Of a stretch of DNA of 64,000 bases, positions 1 through 8,093 are shown piece after piece. The position numbers were made by a program, and so were the translations under genes. Below the pieces are notes generated by a model. The model made no database searches. It saw only the letters and a list, made by a program, of their open reading frames with translations, and had not been told where the DNA came from. Position 1 is the stretch's first letter. Each line of letters opens with the position of its first letter. This DNA is from Devosia sp. Its GTDB lineage: Bacteria > Pseudomonadota > Alphaproteobacteria > Rhizobiales > Devosiaceae. Where the stretch lies: the NCBI RefSeq assembly GCF_025809055.1, contig NZ_CP075529.1, forward strand, positions 310,001 to 374,000, in the 5' to 3' direction.

Positions 1-143
1 TTGCGCAACTCACCGATGTTCTGGCAACCCTCAAGCGCAGCCCCGGCCTTTCCGCCGTCCAGCGGGCGGGACTGCGTGAGGCGGGGATGATCTCCACGCT
101 GGAATGGGATGGCAGTATCGACAGGAGTTCGCGCGATGACTAG
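1..143 (+). CDS. rsh: RelA/SpoT homologue, C-terminal end (partial)
   Basis: Only the last 46 codons are in the window; the frame is open from base 3 and stops with TAG at 141-143. The residues (QLTDVLATLKRSPGLSAVQR...) look like the end of the C-terminal ACT domain of bifunctional (p)ppGpp synthetase/hydrolases, where an intersubunit repeat of this kind follows the ligand-binding sheet. The gene order rsh-pyrE-acpS-lepB-rnc-era supports this. The stop overlaps the pyrE start (ATG at 136), implying translational coupling. The catalytic part lies outside the window, so the assignment is inferred from the tail and from synteny. Confidence 0.7.
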   Translation, partial: AQLTDVLATLKRSPGLSAVQRAGLREAGMISTLEWDGSIDRSSRDD

Positions 144-726
144 GGACGAAGTATTGGATGTCTTCCGCCGGTGCGGCGCCATGCTGGAAGGTCACTTCAT
201 TCTGTCCTCCGGCCTGCGCTCCCCGGTTTTCCTGCAGAAGGCCAAGGTGTTCCAATACGCTGCGGAAACCGAAGTGCTGTGCAAGGCGCTGGCCGATCGT
301 GTCCGTGCCGAAGTCCCGGGCGTCACCAAGGTGGTTTCTCCCGCCATTGGTGGCATCATTCCCGGTTACGAGACCGCGCGCCACCTCGGCGTGCCCGCGC
401 TCTACACCGAGCGCGTCGAAGGCCAGTTCGAGCTGCGTCGCGGCTTTGAGATCGCCGCCGATGATGAGGTCGTCGTCGTCGAGGACATTGTCTCGACGGG
501 CCTGTCGATCCGCGAATGCGTTGCCGCCCTGCGTGGTATCGGCGCCAATGTCGTTGCCGCCGCCTGCCTTATCGATCGCTCGGGCGGCGAGGCCGACGTG
601 GGCGTGCCGCTGATCAGCCTCATCGAATTCAAGGTCCCCGCCTATCCCGCCGATCAACTACCCCCCGAACTGGCCGCCATTCCACCCGTCAAACCCGGCA
701 GCCGTGGCATTCAGGGCGTGAAGTAG
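136..726 (+). CDS. pyrE: orotate phosphoribosyltransferase
   Basis: Makes orotidine 5'-monophosphate from orotate and PRPP, step five of pyrimidine synthesis, in the cytosol. The 196-residue protein carries the PRPP-binding motif VVVVEDIVSTGLS at about residues 111-123, with the paired acidic residues of type I phosphoribosyltransferases, and an N-terminal F-x-K motif region (FLQKAKVF). An open frame extends back to 109, but ATG at 136 is preferred: an ACAGGAG ribosome-binding site lies at 121-127, and the start overlaps the upstream rsh stop. Length is close to family norms. It is first in a run of same-strand housekeeping genes. Confidence 0.95.
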   Translation: MTRDEVLDVFRRCGAMLEGHFILSSGLRSPVFLQKAKVFQYAAETEVLCKALADRVRAEVPGVTKVVSPAIGGIIPGYETARHLGVPALYTERVEGQFELRRGFEIAADDEVVVVEDIVSTGLSIRECVAALRGIGANVVAAACLIDRSGGEADVGVPLISLIEFKVPAYPADQLPPELAAIPPVKPGSRGIQGVK

Positions 727-734
727 ATGACGAT

Positions 735-880
735 TTCCCCCTCATCCGGCGCTTCGCGCCACCTTCTCCCCGAGAGGGGGAAGAATGGCATCGCGTCCGC
801 CTCTATTCCTCTCCCTCTCGGGGAGAGGGTGGATCGGTCGCAGACCGAGACGGGTGAGGGGGGGGCCTCGCCAAGTACGG
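735..880. repeat. intergenic palindromic repeat (CTCTCCC/GGGAGAG type)
   Basis: The 164 bases between pyrE and acpS hold a GC-rich imperfect palindrome. CCTCATCCGGCGCTTCGCGCC followed by TTCTCCCCGAGAGGGGG is mirrored downstream by CTCTCCCTCTCGGGGAGAGGGTGG and ACGGGTGAGG. Elements of this type are scattered between genes in Hyphomicrobiales genomes. No coding potential is seen. It could form a long stem in a pyrE-acpS transcript; any effect on expression is unknown. Confidence 0.6.
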
Positions 881-890
881 AGCCAACCTC

Positions 891-1298
891 ATGATCGTCG
901 GCCTCGGCTCGGACCTGATCCAGATTCACCGCGTCCAGGAAACGCTGGACCGCCACGGCGAGCGCTTCACCAATCGCTGCTTTACCGAGATCGAGCGTCG
1001 CAAGTCCGACCGGCGCGCCCAGCGAGCCGCATCCTACGCCAAGCGCTTCGCTGCCAAGGAAGCCGTGTCCAAGGCCCTCGGCACCGGCATCAGCCATGGC
1101 GTCTATTGGCGCGACATGGGCGTGGTCAATCTGCCGTCTGGCAAGCCGACCATGCATCTGACCAATGGAGCCGCGCGGGCATTGGCCCGGCTTGTACCGG
1201 CCGGGCACGAGCCCCATATCCACCTGACCATCACCGATGATGCGGGGCTCGCACAGGCCTTCGTCATCATCGAGGCCCTGCCTACCGCGACCCGTTGA
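891..1298 (+). CDS. acpS: holo-[acyl-carrier-protein] synthase
   Basis: Transfers 4'-phosphopantetheine from CoA to the active serine of acyl carrier protein, switching on fatty acid synthesis. The 135-residue protein shows both AcpS signatures: GxDLIxIxR near residue 6 (metal ligand Asp8) and FAAKEAVSKALGTG around residues 53-66 with the second metal ligand Glu. Length fits the family (120-140). ATG at 891 begins directly with the conserved MIVGLGSDL. It lies between pyrE and lepB, and acpS next to lepB-rnc-era is widespread in proteobacteria. Confidence 0.96.
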   Translation: MIVGLGSDLIQIHRVQETLDRHGERFTNRCFTEIERRKSDRRAQRAASYAKRFAAKEAVSKALGTGISHGVYWRDMGVVNLPSGKPTMHLTNGAARALARLVPAGHEPHIHLTITDDAGLAQAFVIIEALPTATR

Positions 1299-1350
1299 CC
1301 CGGCGCCGGCAAACGCCTAACCCTTGCCCACCGCATTTTCGGGGACATCC

Positions 1351-2175
1351 ATGAGCCAGCCTGCCGATAAGACCAAGGTAAAATCCGCCGCCAGCGAGTG
1401 GTGGGATACCTTTATCGTCATCATCGAGGCGCTGTTGATCGCCATCGTGCTGCGGTTCTTCCTGTTCCAGCCGTTCTCCATTCCGACGGCGTCCATGCAA
1501 CAGACCCTGATGATCGGCGACTATTTCATCGCCAACAAGTTCGTCTGGGGCTACGGCAAGCATTCCTTCTCGCTCGGCCGCTACGGCGATTTCGCGCTGC
1601 TCGATTTCGAACTGCCGATCTCCAACCGCATATTCGGGCGCGAGCCACTGCGCGGTGATGTCGCCGTATTCCGTCCCGTCCCGCAGAACCTTGAATATAT
1701 CAAGCGCGTCGTCGGCATGCCGGGCGACACCATTCAGGTGCGCGAGGGTCGCCTCTACATCAACGGCACCATGGTCGAGCGTGAACTGCTCGGCACCCGG
1801 CTCGATACCGACAGCAATGGTGATACGCGCGAAGTCAGCGTCTATCGCGAAACCTTCCCCGAGGGATCCACGCACGTCATTCAGGAAATCGGCGACAACC
1901 TGCCGCTCGACAACACGCCCGAATATGTCGTGCCTGCCGGTCACTACTTCATGATGGGTGACAACCGCGACCGCTCCGCCGACAGCCGCGTGCTCAGCCA
2001 GGTCGGCTACGTTCCGGCCGTCAACCTGATCGCCAAGGCCGAGGCGCGCTTCTTCTCCATCGCGGACAACCTGCCGCCCTGGCAGATATGGCAGTGGCCG
2101 GCCAATGTGCGCTGGGATCGCATGTTCCAGTCCGTCTATGGCGATCAGCCATATGACACGACGGCAGCGCCGTGA
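1351..2175 (+). CDS. lepB: signal peptidase I
   Basis: Membrane serine protease that cleaves signal peptides from exported proteins on the periplasmic side. A single N-terminal membrane helix (about residues 20-39) precedes the catalytic-serine box PTASMQQTL (Ser48). The general-base lysine lies in YIKRVVGMPGD (Lys118), and the C-terminal box GDNRDRSADSR is present. The 274-residue length is normal. An in-frame ATG at 1324 exists, but ATG at 1351 has GGGGAC just upstream and gives a typical N-terminus. The stop overlaps the GTG start of rnc, indicating coupling. Confidence 0.96.
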   Translation: MSQPADKTKVKSAASEWWDTFIVIIEALLIAIVLRFFLFQPFSIPTASMQQTLMIGDYFIANKFVWGYGKHSFSLGRYGDFALLDFELPISNRIFGREPLRGDVAVFRPVPQNLEYIKRVVGMPGDTIQVREGRLYINGTMVERELLGTRLDTDSNGDTREVSVYRETFPEGSTHVIQEIGDNLPLDNTPEYVVPAGHYFMMGDNRDRSADSRVLSQVGYVPAVNLIAKAEARFFSIADNLPPWQIWQWPANVRWDRMFQSVYGDQPYDTTAAP

Positions 2176-2879
2176 GCCGCCGGGACAAAACCCGCGAAAA
2201 GCTCCAGTTCCGCCTCGGCTACAATTTTGCCGATCCCGATCTTCTGGAGCGGGCGCTGACCCATTCCAGCGCCATCTCGCCGGCGCGGCGCGTCGAGCAG
2301 TCCTATCAGCGCCTTGAATTTCTAGGCGATCGGGTGCTCGGCCTTGTCGTCGCCGACATGGTCTATCGGCGCTATCCCAAATCCAATGAGGGCGACCTCA
2401 GCCGCACGCTCAATACGCTGGTGCGCAAGGAGACCTGCGCGGTCATCGCCCGCCAGCTCGATCTGGGCAGCGAGATGGTGCTGGGCGACAGCGAGGCGCG
2501 CTCCGGTGGCGCCGACAAGGACGCCATTCTCGGCGATGTCACTGAGGCGGTGATCGGCGCGATCTATCTTGATGGCGGTCTCGATCCGGCCCGGAAATTC
2601 GTCGAAACGCTGTTCGAGGAATTCCTTGCCGATGGCCAGGCCAGCCGCGCCGACGCCAAGACCACCCTGCAGGAATGGGCCCAGGCGCGCGGCCTTGAGC
2701 CGCCGGCCTATGAACTGGTCGAGCGCACCGGCCCCGACCACGCCCCCGAATTCACCATCGCGGTCGATCTGTCCGGCTTCGAACGCATCGAGGCAGTAGG
2801 GACATCCAAGAAAATCGCCGAACACAAGGCCGCCGAGGCCTTCCTGCTGCGCCAGAAGGTCTGGAAGGAACGCCCATGA
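2172..2879 (+). CDS. rnc: ribonuclease III
   Basis: Double-strand-specific endoribonuclease that matures rRNA precursors and processes structured mRNAs. The RNase III signature YQRLEFLGDRVLGL (Glu49, Asp53) and the second acidic pair in ILGDVTEAVIGAIYLDGG (Asp122, Glu125) form the metal-binding site. A double-stranded-RNA-binding domain follows from about residue 163 to the end. The start is GTG at 2172, sharing bases with the lepB stop. The TGA stop overlaps the era ATG (ATGA at 2876-2879). The lepB-rnc-era block is a classical operon. Confidence 0.97.
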   Translation: MSRRDKTREKLQFRLGYNFADPDLLERALTHSSAISPARRVEQSYQRLEFLGDRVLGLVVADMVYRRYPKSNEGDLSRTLNTLVRKETCAVIARQLDLGSEMVLGDSEARSGGADKDAILGDVTEAVIGAIYLDGGLDPARKFVETLFEEFLADGQASRADAKTTLQEWAQARGLEPPAYELVERTGPDHAPEFTIAVDLSGFERIEAVGTSKKIAEHKAAEAFLLRQKVWKERP

Positions 2880-3799
2880 ACGATCCCGCCGAACTCAGCC
2901 AGACGTCCTGCGGCTTCATCGCCCTGGTCGGCGCGCCCAATGCCGGCAAGTCGACGCTGCTCAATGCCCTCGTCGGCACCAAGGTGTCCATCGTCACCCA
3001 CAAGGCGCAGACGACCCGCAGCCAGGTGCGCGGCGTCCTCACCCTTGATCAGGCCCAACTGGTCTTTGTCGACACGCCCGGCATTTTTGCGCCCAAGCGG
3101 CGGCTGGACCGGGCCATGGTCGAAAGCGCCTGGGGCGGGGCAGGGGATGCCGACATCGTCGCCTTCATCCTCGATGCCGATCGCGGCATCACCCCCGAGA
3201 TCGAAGCCCTTCTCGAAGGCCTCGAAAACATCCGCCAGCCCAAGGTGCTGATCCTCAACAAGATCGACACCGTCAAGCACGAGAGCCTGCTGAGCCTCTC
3301 GCAAACGCTCAACGGGCGCCTGCGCTTCGAGGCCACCTTCATGCTCTCCGCGCTCAAGGGCCATGGCGTCAAGGATTTCATCGACTGGTGCATCAAGCAC
3401 GTGCCGCCGGGCCCTTGGCATTTCCCGGAAGATCACCTGACCGACCTCACCATGGCCATCACCGCCGCCGAGGTTACGCGCGAAAAGCTGTTCCTGCGCG
3501 TCCACGATGAAATTCCCTACAATTCCACCGTCGAGACCGAGAGCTTCAAGATCCAGAAGGACGGCTCCTACAAGATCGACCAGGTCGTCTATGTCACCCG
3601 CGACAGCCACAAGAAGATCGTGCTGGGCGCCGGCGGACAGACCATCAAGGCCATCGGGGCGGAGTCGCGCAAGGAACTGATGGAGATGTACGAGGTGCCC
3701 ATCCACCTCTTCCTCTTTGTCAAAGTCCGCCAGAAATGGGCCGACGACCCCGAGCGCTATCAGGAAATGGGGCTGGAGTTTCCCGGTGGGAAGAACTAG
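2876..3799 (+). CDS. era: GTPase Era
   Basis: Ras-like GTPase that binds the 3' end of 16S rRNA and helps 30S subunit maturation. It has the G1 loop GAPNAGKS (about residues 19-26), G3 DTPG, G4 NKID and a C-terminal KH domain with the VILGAGGQTIKAIG loop near residues 243-256. The 307-residue length fits. It overlaps rnc by four bases, so the two are translationally coupled, consistent with shared roles in rRNA processing. Confidence 0.97.
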   Translation: MNDPAELSQTSCGFIALVGAPNAGKSTLLNALVGTKVSIVTHKAQTTRSQVRGVLTLDQAQLVFVDTPGIFAPKRRLDRAMVESAWGGAGDADIVAFILDADRGITPEIEALLEGLENIRQPKVLILNKIDTVKHESLLSLSQTLNGRLRFEATFMLSALKGHGVKDFIDWCIKHVPPGPWHFPEDHLTDLTMAITAAEVTREKLFLRVHDEIPYNSTVETESFKIQKDGSYKIDQVVYVTRDSHKKIVLGAGGQTIKAIGAESRKELMEMYEVPIHLFLFVKVRQKWADDPERYQEMGLEFPGGKN

Positions 3800-3807
3800 C
3801 GCGACTG

Positions 3808-3995
3808 GCTTGCCCCCCTCCCTAACTGCGCTAAGGCCCTGCGGGGCCAGCTTCGCTACCCTCCCCTCGAGGGGGAGGGTGACATGGTGTTCCCGGATGC
3901 ATCTGGCCTCGGCCACTGCCTCCACCTCCCCCCTTGTGGGGGAGGCAAGCAAAGCTTGGCGCGCAGCGCCTAGCGGCGCTCGGAGGGGGGTATGC
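3808..3995. repeat. paired intergenic palindromic repeats (CCTCCC-GGGAGG)
   Basis: The 220-base era-recO gap contains two elements. The first (about 3808-3882) reads CCCCCCTCCC...GCGGGGCCAGCTTCG...CCTCCCCTCGAGGGGGAGGG. The second (about 3924-3992) reads ACCTCCCCCCTTGTGGGGGAGGC followed by AAGCTTGGCGCGCAGCGCC and CGGAGGGGGG. The second has relatives at 4747-4820 and 12186-12261, so this is a dispersed repeat family. No ORF or terminator with a T-run is seen. Confidence 0.65.
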
Positions 3996-4019
3996 CTCCG
4001 CACACTCCCGGGCTGCTAG

Positions 4020-4724
4020 ATGGAATGGACCGGTGAAGCCCTGCTGATCGGTGTCCGCCGCCACGGCGAGTCCAGCCTCATTGCCGAGGCCATGGTGGCC
4101 GGTCGCGGCCGCTATCTCGGTCTGGTCCGCGGCGGTCGCTCGAGCAGGCTTTCGGCAACCCTGCAACCCGGCAATACCATCCAGCTCACCTGGCGCGCCC
4201 GCCTTGAGGATCACCTGGGCACCTTTTCCGTCGAACTGCTGCAAGCCCGCGCCGCCGGCCTGATTGCCGATCGCAAGCGGCTCTACCTGTCCCAGGTCGT
4301 GTTCGAGCATCTGCGCCTGCTTGCCGAGCGCGATCCGCATGACCGTTTGCTGGCCATGGCGCTCGATCTCATCGATCACGACCCCGATGGCGCAGCGCTG
4401 GCCCGCTTCGAACTGGCGCTGCTCGACGAACTGGGTTTTGGGCTGGATCTCGAAAGTTGCGCCGCTACTGGCGTTACCCAGGACCTCACCCACGTGTCGC
4501 CAAAATCGGGGCGCGCTGTGTCCCGGGCCGCCGCCGAACCCTACAAGGACCGCCTGCTGCCGCTACCGGCCTGCCTGGTCGGCCGCGGCAATGGCTCGCC
4601 ATCCGAAATCGCCGCCGCCTTCCGCCTCACCGGATATTTCCTCGACCAGCATGTCTGGTCAGCCCGCCGGATCGATCCCCCGACCATCCGCGACAAGCTG
4701 ATCGAACTGCTGACACTTGGATAG
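4020..4724 (+). CDS. recO: DNA repair protein RecO
   Basis: Recombination mediator that works with RecR and RecF to load RecA onto SSB-coated single-stranded DNA. The N-terminal OB-fold begins MEWTGEALLIGVRRHGESS. The middle LARFELALLDELGFGLDLESCAATG is the typical RecO signature ahead of the zinc-finger region. Only one Cys is evident in that stretch (SCAATG), so the zinc site is probably degenerate, as in many alphaproteobacteria. The 234-residue length is normal. It follows era across a 220-base repeat-filled gap. Confidence 0.93.
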   Translation: MEWTGEALLIGVRRHGESSLIAEAMVAGRGRYLGLVRGGRSSRLSATLQPGNTIQLTWRARLEDHLGTFSVELLQARAAGLIADRKRLYLSQVVFEHLRLLAERDPHDRLLAMALDLIDHDPDGAALARFELALLDELGFGLDLESCAATGVTQDLTHVSPKSGRAVSRAAAEPYKDRLLPLPACLVGRGNGSPSEIAAAFRLTGYFLDQHVWSARRIDPPTIRDKLIELLTLG

Positions 4725-4746
4725 GGAACGCCCCGCGTCCACCGGC

Positions 4747-4822
4747 TACCCTCCCCCTTGAGGGGAGGGGAAGCAGAGCTTGGCGAGGAACGAGCCTAGC
4801 GGCGCTCGGGAGGGGGTGTTTG
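4747..4822. repeat. dispersed palindromic repeat
   Basis: Same family as the element at 3924-3992: ACCCTCCCCCTTGAGGGG, AGCAGAGCTTGGCGAG, CCTAGCGGCGCTCGGGAGGG and GGTGTTTGCC in the same order. It sits between recO and parC. It probably marks the end of the recO transcript, but no clear T-run follows. Confidence 0.65.
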
Positions 4823-4928
4823 CCACTCGTTCTGCCCCCAAACCCGTGCAAAACCGCGTGTCTCCGCACCGTTCGCGCCCCTTCCGCTATACTCTGCTCC
4901 TGATTCGTTCCCCTGAATTGAGCCGAGC

Positions 4929-7229
4929 ATGTCTGACGCCGATACCCTTCCGCCGCCTGACGATCAACGCATCGTCGATCTCAAGCAGGCGCTCGAAGAG
5001 CGGTATCTGTCCTATGCCCTGTCCACGATCACCCAGCGCGCCCTTCCCGATGCCCGTGACGGGTTGAAGCCCGTTCACCGCCGCATCCTGCACGCCATGC
5101 GCCTGCTGCGGCTCGATCCGAACCAGGGCTACAAGAAATCCGCGCGCATCGTCGGCGACGTCATCGGTAAGTTCCACCCCCATGGCGACCAGTCCATCTA
5201 TGATGCGCTGGTCCGCCTCGCCCAGGATTTCGCCCTGCGCTATCCGCTGGTCGATGGTCAGGGCAATTTCGGCAATATCGACGGCGATAGCCCGGCCGCC
5301 ATGCGCTACACCGAAAGCCGCATGACCGACGTGGCCACGCGCCTGCTCGAAGGCATCACCGAGGATGCCATCGACTTCAAGCCGACCTATGACGGCGAAG
5401 ACGAAGAGCCGGTCGTCCTGCCCTCGAACTTTCCCAACCTGCTCGCCAATGGCTCCACCGGCATCGCGGTCGGCATGGCCACCTCGGTGCCGCCGCATAA
5501 TCTCGTCGAGCTCTGCAATGCCGCACTCAAGATCATCTACACGCCCGGCGTCGAAACGGCCGACCTGATCCACCCCGATCCGTCCGCGCCGCCCAGCATG
5601 GACGACCTAGTGCGCGGCCCCGATTTCCCCACTGGCGGCCAATTGGTCGAAAGCCGCTCCTCCATCATCAATTCCTACGAAACCGGTCGCGGCTCGTTCC
5701 GCGTCCGCGCCATCTGGGAAAAGGAGGAAAAGGGCAGGGGCGTCTATCAGATCGTCGTCACCCAGATCCCGTACAGCGTGCAGAAATCGCGGCTGGTCGA
5801 AAAGATCGCCGAACTGCTTCTTGCCAAGAAGCTGCCGCTGCTCAAGGACGTTCGCGACGAAAGTGCCGACGACATCCGCCTGGTGCTCGAGCCGCGCGCC
5901 GGCACTGTCGATGCCGTCATCCTCATGGAGCAATTGTTCAAGCTCACCGAGCTCGAAGTCCGGTTCAGCCTGAATCTCAACGTCCTCGACCATGGCACGG
6001 TCCCCCGCGTCATGAGCCTCGCGGATGCTCTCAAAGCCTGGCTCGATCACCGCAAGGTGGTGCTGGTCCGCCGCTCCGAACATCGCCTGCAGCAGATCGC
6101 CAATCGCCTCGAAGTGCTCGAGGGCTACATTGTCGCCTACCTGAACCTCGACGAGGTCATCCGCATCATTCGCGAGGAGGATGATGCCAAGGCCAGCCTC
6201 ATGGCTACCTTCAGTCTCACCGACAATCAGGCCGAAGCCATCCTCAACATGCGCCTGCGTTCCCTGCGCAAGCTTGAAGAGATCGAACTGCGTCAGGAGC
6301 ACAAGAACCTGACCGAAGAACAGGGCAAGCTCGAAGCCCTGCTTGCTTCCGACAAGCGCCAATGGGGCGAGATTGCCAAGCAGGTCGAGACCCTCAAGAA
6401 GGCCTATCCGCTGTTCGAGGCCGATGGCACCACGCCCCATGCGCTCGGCGCCCGCCGCACCATTCTGGGCAATGCGCCCGCCGCCGATGCTGCCGAGATC
6501 ACCGAAGCCTTTATCGAGCGCGAGCCGATCACGGTCATCCTGTCCGAAAAGGGCTGGATTCGCGCGCCCAAGGGCCACAACGCCACCATCGACGAAAAGG
6601 GTTTCAAGACCGGTGACCGGCTGAAACTGGCGCTCAATTGCGAGACCACCGATAAGCTGTTGATGCTCACCACCGGCGGCAAGGTCTATACAATCGGCGC
6701 CGACAAGCTGCCCGGCGGCCGCGGCCAGGGCGAGCCGGTGCGCATCATGGTCGATATCGAAGAAGGGCAGGATATCGTCGATCTTTTCGTCTATCGGCCC
6801 GGCCAGAAGCGCATCATCGCCTCGTCGGCGGGCTATGGCTTTGTCGTGGCTGAAGATGACCTGATCGCCAATACCCGCAAGGGCAAGCAGATCCTCAACG
6901 TGTCCCTGCCGGACGAGGCGCGGCTGATTGCGCCGGGCGATGGCGACCGTGTCGCCGTCATTGGCCAGAACCGCAAGCTTCTGGTCTTCCCCATGGCCCA
7001 GCTCGCGGCCATGAGCCGGGGCAAGGGCGTGCGTCTGCAGCGCTACAAGGACGGCGGCATTTCCGACATCAAGGCCTTCTATGCCGCCGATGGCCTGACC
7101 TGGACCGATTCCTCGGGACGCACCTATACCAAGCCAGCGGAAGAACTGACCGACTGGCTCGGCGACCGCGCCTCCGCCGGCCGCCAACCCCCAACCGGCT
7201 TCCCCAGAAACAACAAGTTTGTGGGGTGA
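4929..7229 (+). CDS. parC: DNA topoisomerase IV subunit A
   Basis: Cleavage-religation subunit of topoisomerase IV, which decatenates daughter chromosomes with ParE. The winged-helix active site contains AAMRYTESRMT with catalytic Tyr127. The quinolone-resistance region HPHGDQSIYDALVRLAQ lies at residues 83-99, followed by the tower, a coiled-coil gate and C-terminal beta-pinwheel repeats. The 766-residue length and the small C-terminal domain separate ParC from GyrA. Position 88, equivalent to E. coli ParC Ser80, is Gln. Start ATG 4929 gives a family-like N-terminus. Confidence 0.95.
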   Translation: MSDADTLPPPDDQRIVDLKQALEERYLSYALSTITQRALPDARDGLKPVHRRILHAMRLLRLDPNQGYKKSARIVGDVIGKFHPHGDQSIYDALVRLAQDFALRYPLVDGQGNFGNIDGDSPAAMRYTESRMTDVATRLLEGITEDAIDFKPTYDGEDEEPVVLPSNFPNLLANGSTGIAVGMATSVPPHNLVELCNAALKIIYTPGVETADLIHPDPSAPPSMDDLVRGPDFPTGGQLVESRSSIINSYETGRGSFRVRAIWEKEEKGRGVYQIVVTQIPYSVQKSRLVEKIAELLLAKKLPLLKDVRDESADDIRLVLEPRAGTVDAVILMEQLFKLTELEVRFSLNLNVLDHGTVPRVMSLADALKAWLDHRKVVLVRRSEHRLQQIANRLEVLEGYIVAYLNLDEVIRIIREEDDAKASLMATFSLTDNQAEAILNMRLRSLRKLEEIELRQEHKNLTEEQGKLEALLASDKRQWGEIAKQVETLKKAYPLFEADGTTPHALGARRTILGNAPAADAAEITEAFIEREPITVILSEKGWIRAPKGHNATIDEKGFKTGDRLKLALNCETTDKLLMLTTGGKVYTIGADKLPGGRGQGEPVRIMVDIEEGQDIVDLFVYRPGQKRIIASSAGYGFVVAEDDLIANTRKGKQILNVSLPDEARLIAPGDGDRVAVIGQNRKLLVFPMAQLAAMSRGKGVRLQRYKDGGISDIKAFYAADGLTWTDSSGRTYTKPAEELTDWLGDRASAGRQPPTGFPRNNKFVG

Positions 7230-7245
7230 GGGCCGGCGCACCCGC

Positions 7246-7270
7246 AAAATTGCTCCGGTGGAGCAATTTT
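7246..7270 (+). terminator. rho-independent terminator after parC
   Basis: A perfect 11-bp stem AAAATTGCTCC / GGAGCAATTTT with a three-base loop sits 16 bases after the parC stop. The stem ends in TTTT. The A/T-symmetric arms could work on both strands. Confidence 0.7.
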
Positions 7271-7539
7271 AGGCCCGAACGCCCGAAGCGCTACGCGCGC
7301 AGGGCCGGGCCACTTTCCAGTTGAACTTCCCAAATGGGCGCGCGCCCATATGGACGTGTCTGTCAGTCAACGCGCCACACCCACCTACCCACCCACCGGG
7401 TCATTCCCGCGAAAGCGGGAACCTCTGTTGGCACGACGCAGGCCCTCACATCGACGACCCAACCGACCCGGATTTGCCACCCCAGACCGGACTCACCCCC
7501 TCAGCATCCCCTCCCAACCGATTCAAAGGACTCACGAAA
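7271..7539. other. non-coding gap with one short palindromic repeat
   Basis: The gap between the parC terminator and the Dabb gene holds no convincing ORF. Its only recognisable element is the repeat TTCCCGCGAAAGCGGGAA at 7404-7421, within a 30-base stretch (7401-7430) repeated exactly at 62482-62511. The rest is low-complexity CCCACC-rich sequence with no clear promoter. Confidence 0.6.
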
Positions 7540-7848
7540 ATGATCCGCCACATCGTCCTTGTCCGCTTCCGGCCGGACGTCACGGCCGAGCAACGTCAAG
7601 TCATCTATCAAGATCTTGAATCTCTGCGTGAAGTCGTGCCGGGCTTCCTCGGCATGAGCGCTGGGCCCAATCTGTCGCCCGAAGGCAAGGATCAGGGCTT
7701 TGCCGAAGCGTTCACCATGGACTTCGCCGACGCCGCAGCCCGCGACGCCTATCTGGTCCATCCCGACCACCAGGCCGCCGGCGGCAGGCTTGTCGCCGCG
7801 CTCGAAGGCGGCCGCGACGGCCTGATCGTTTTCGATATCGAAGTCTGA
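7540..7848 (+). CDS. Dabb family stress-responsive alpha/beta-barrel protein
   Basis: A 102-residue protein beginning MIRHIVLVRFRPDV, typical of the Dabb (A/B barrel) fold: small dimeric ferredoxin-like proteins of mostly unknown function. The second half (FAEAFTMDFADAAARDAYLVHPDH) has the usual Dabb spacing of aromatic and acidic residues and the YLxHPxH motif. Start ATG 7540 has AAAGGA ten bases upstream; an open frame runs further back but has no support. It stands alone between repeats, so neighbours give no clue to function. Confidence 0.85.
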   Translation: MIRHIVLVRFRPDVTAEQRQVIYQDLESLREVVPGFLGMSAGPNLSPEGKDQGFAEAFTMDFADAAARDAYLVHPDHQAAGGRLVAALEGGRDGLIVFDIEV

Positions 7849-7916
7849 CGCAGATCCACACGGGATGGCGACAACATCCGTTGGACAACTACCGCCCGCG
7901 CATCGGACCCAGAAAC

Positions 7917-8010
7917 AGACCTCATGGTGAGCTTGTCGAACCACGAGGTCGTGGCACGAATGGCATCCCCACGCCCGACTTCGTGGTTCGACAAGCTCAC
8001 CATGAGGTCT
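7917..8010. repeat. 35-bp near-perfect inverted repeat
   Basis: The left arm 7917-7951 and right arm 7976-8010 are reverse complements at 34 of 35 positions, separated by 24 bases. The arms contain GGTGAGCTTGTCGAACCACG, a motif known as an intergenic repeat in many alphaproteobacteria. It lies between the Dabb gene and the end of bpt (convergent), where a bidirectional terminator would make sense, but no T-run is present. Confidence 0.85.
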
Positions 8011-8093
8011 CTGAAGCGCTGTTGCTCGGCTCAATCGCCCCCCGCCCCTCCGGCGAGAGGGCCGGAATGAGGGGCAAAGGTCCACCAGCCAGC

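Noticed and set aside
2708..4003. 431-codon minus-strand open frame over rnc and era
   Set aside because: It is antisense to two well-supported genes; long shadow frames are expected at this GC content, and the translation has no recognisable domain.
5607..7247. 546-codon minus-strand open frame over parC
   Set aside because: Shadow of parC with low-complexity Gly/Ala/Asp-rich translation and no domain.
7399..7432. CRISPR-like repeat
   Set aside because: Copies of the palindrome are scattered singly over tens of kilobases, not in an array with spacers, and no cas genes are present.
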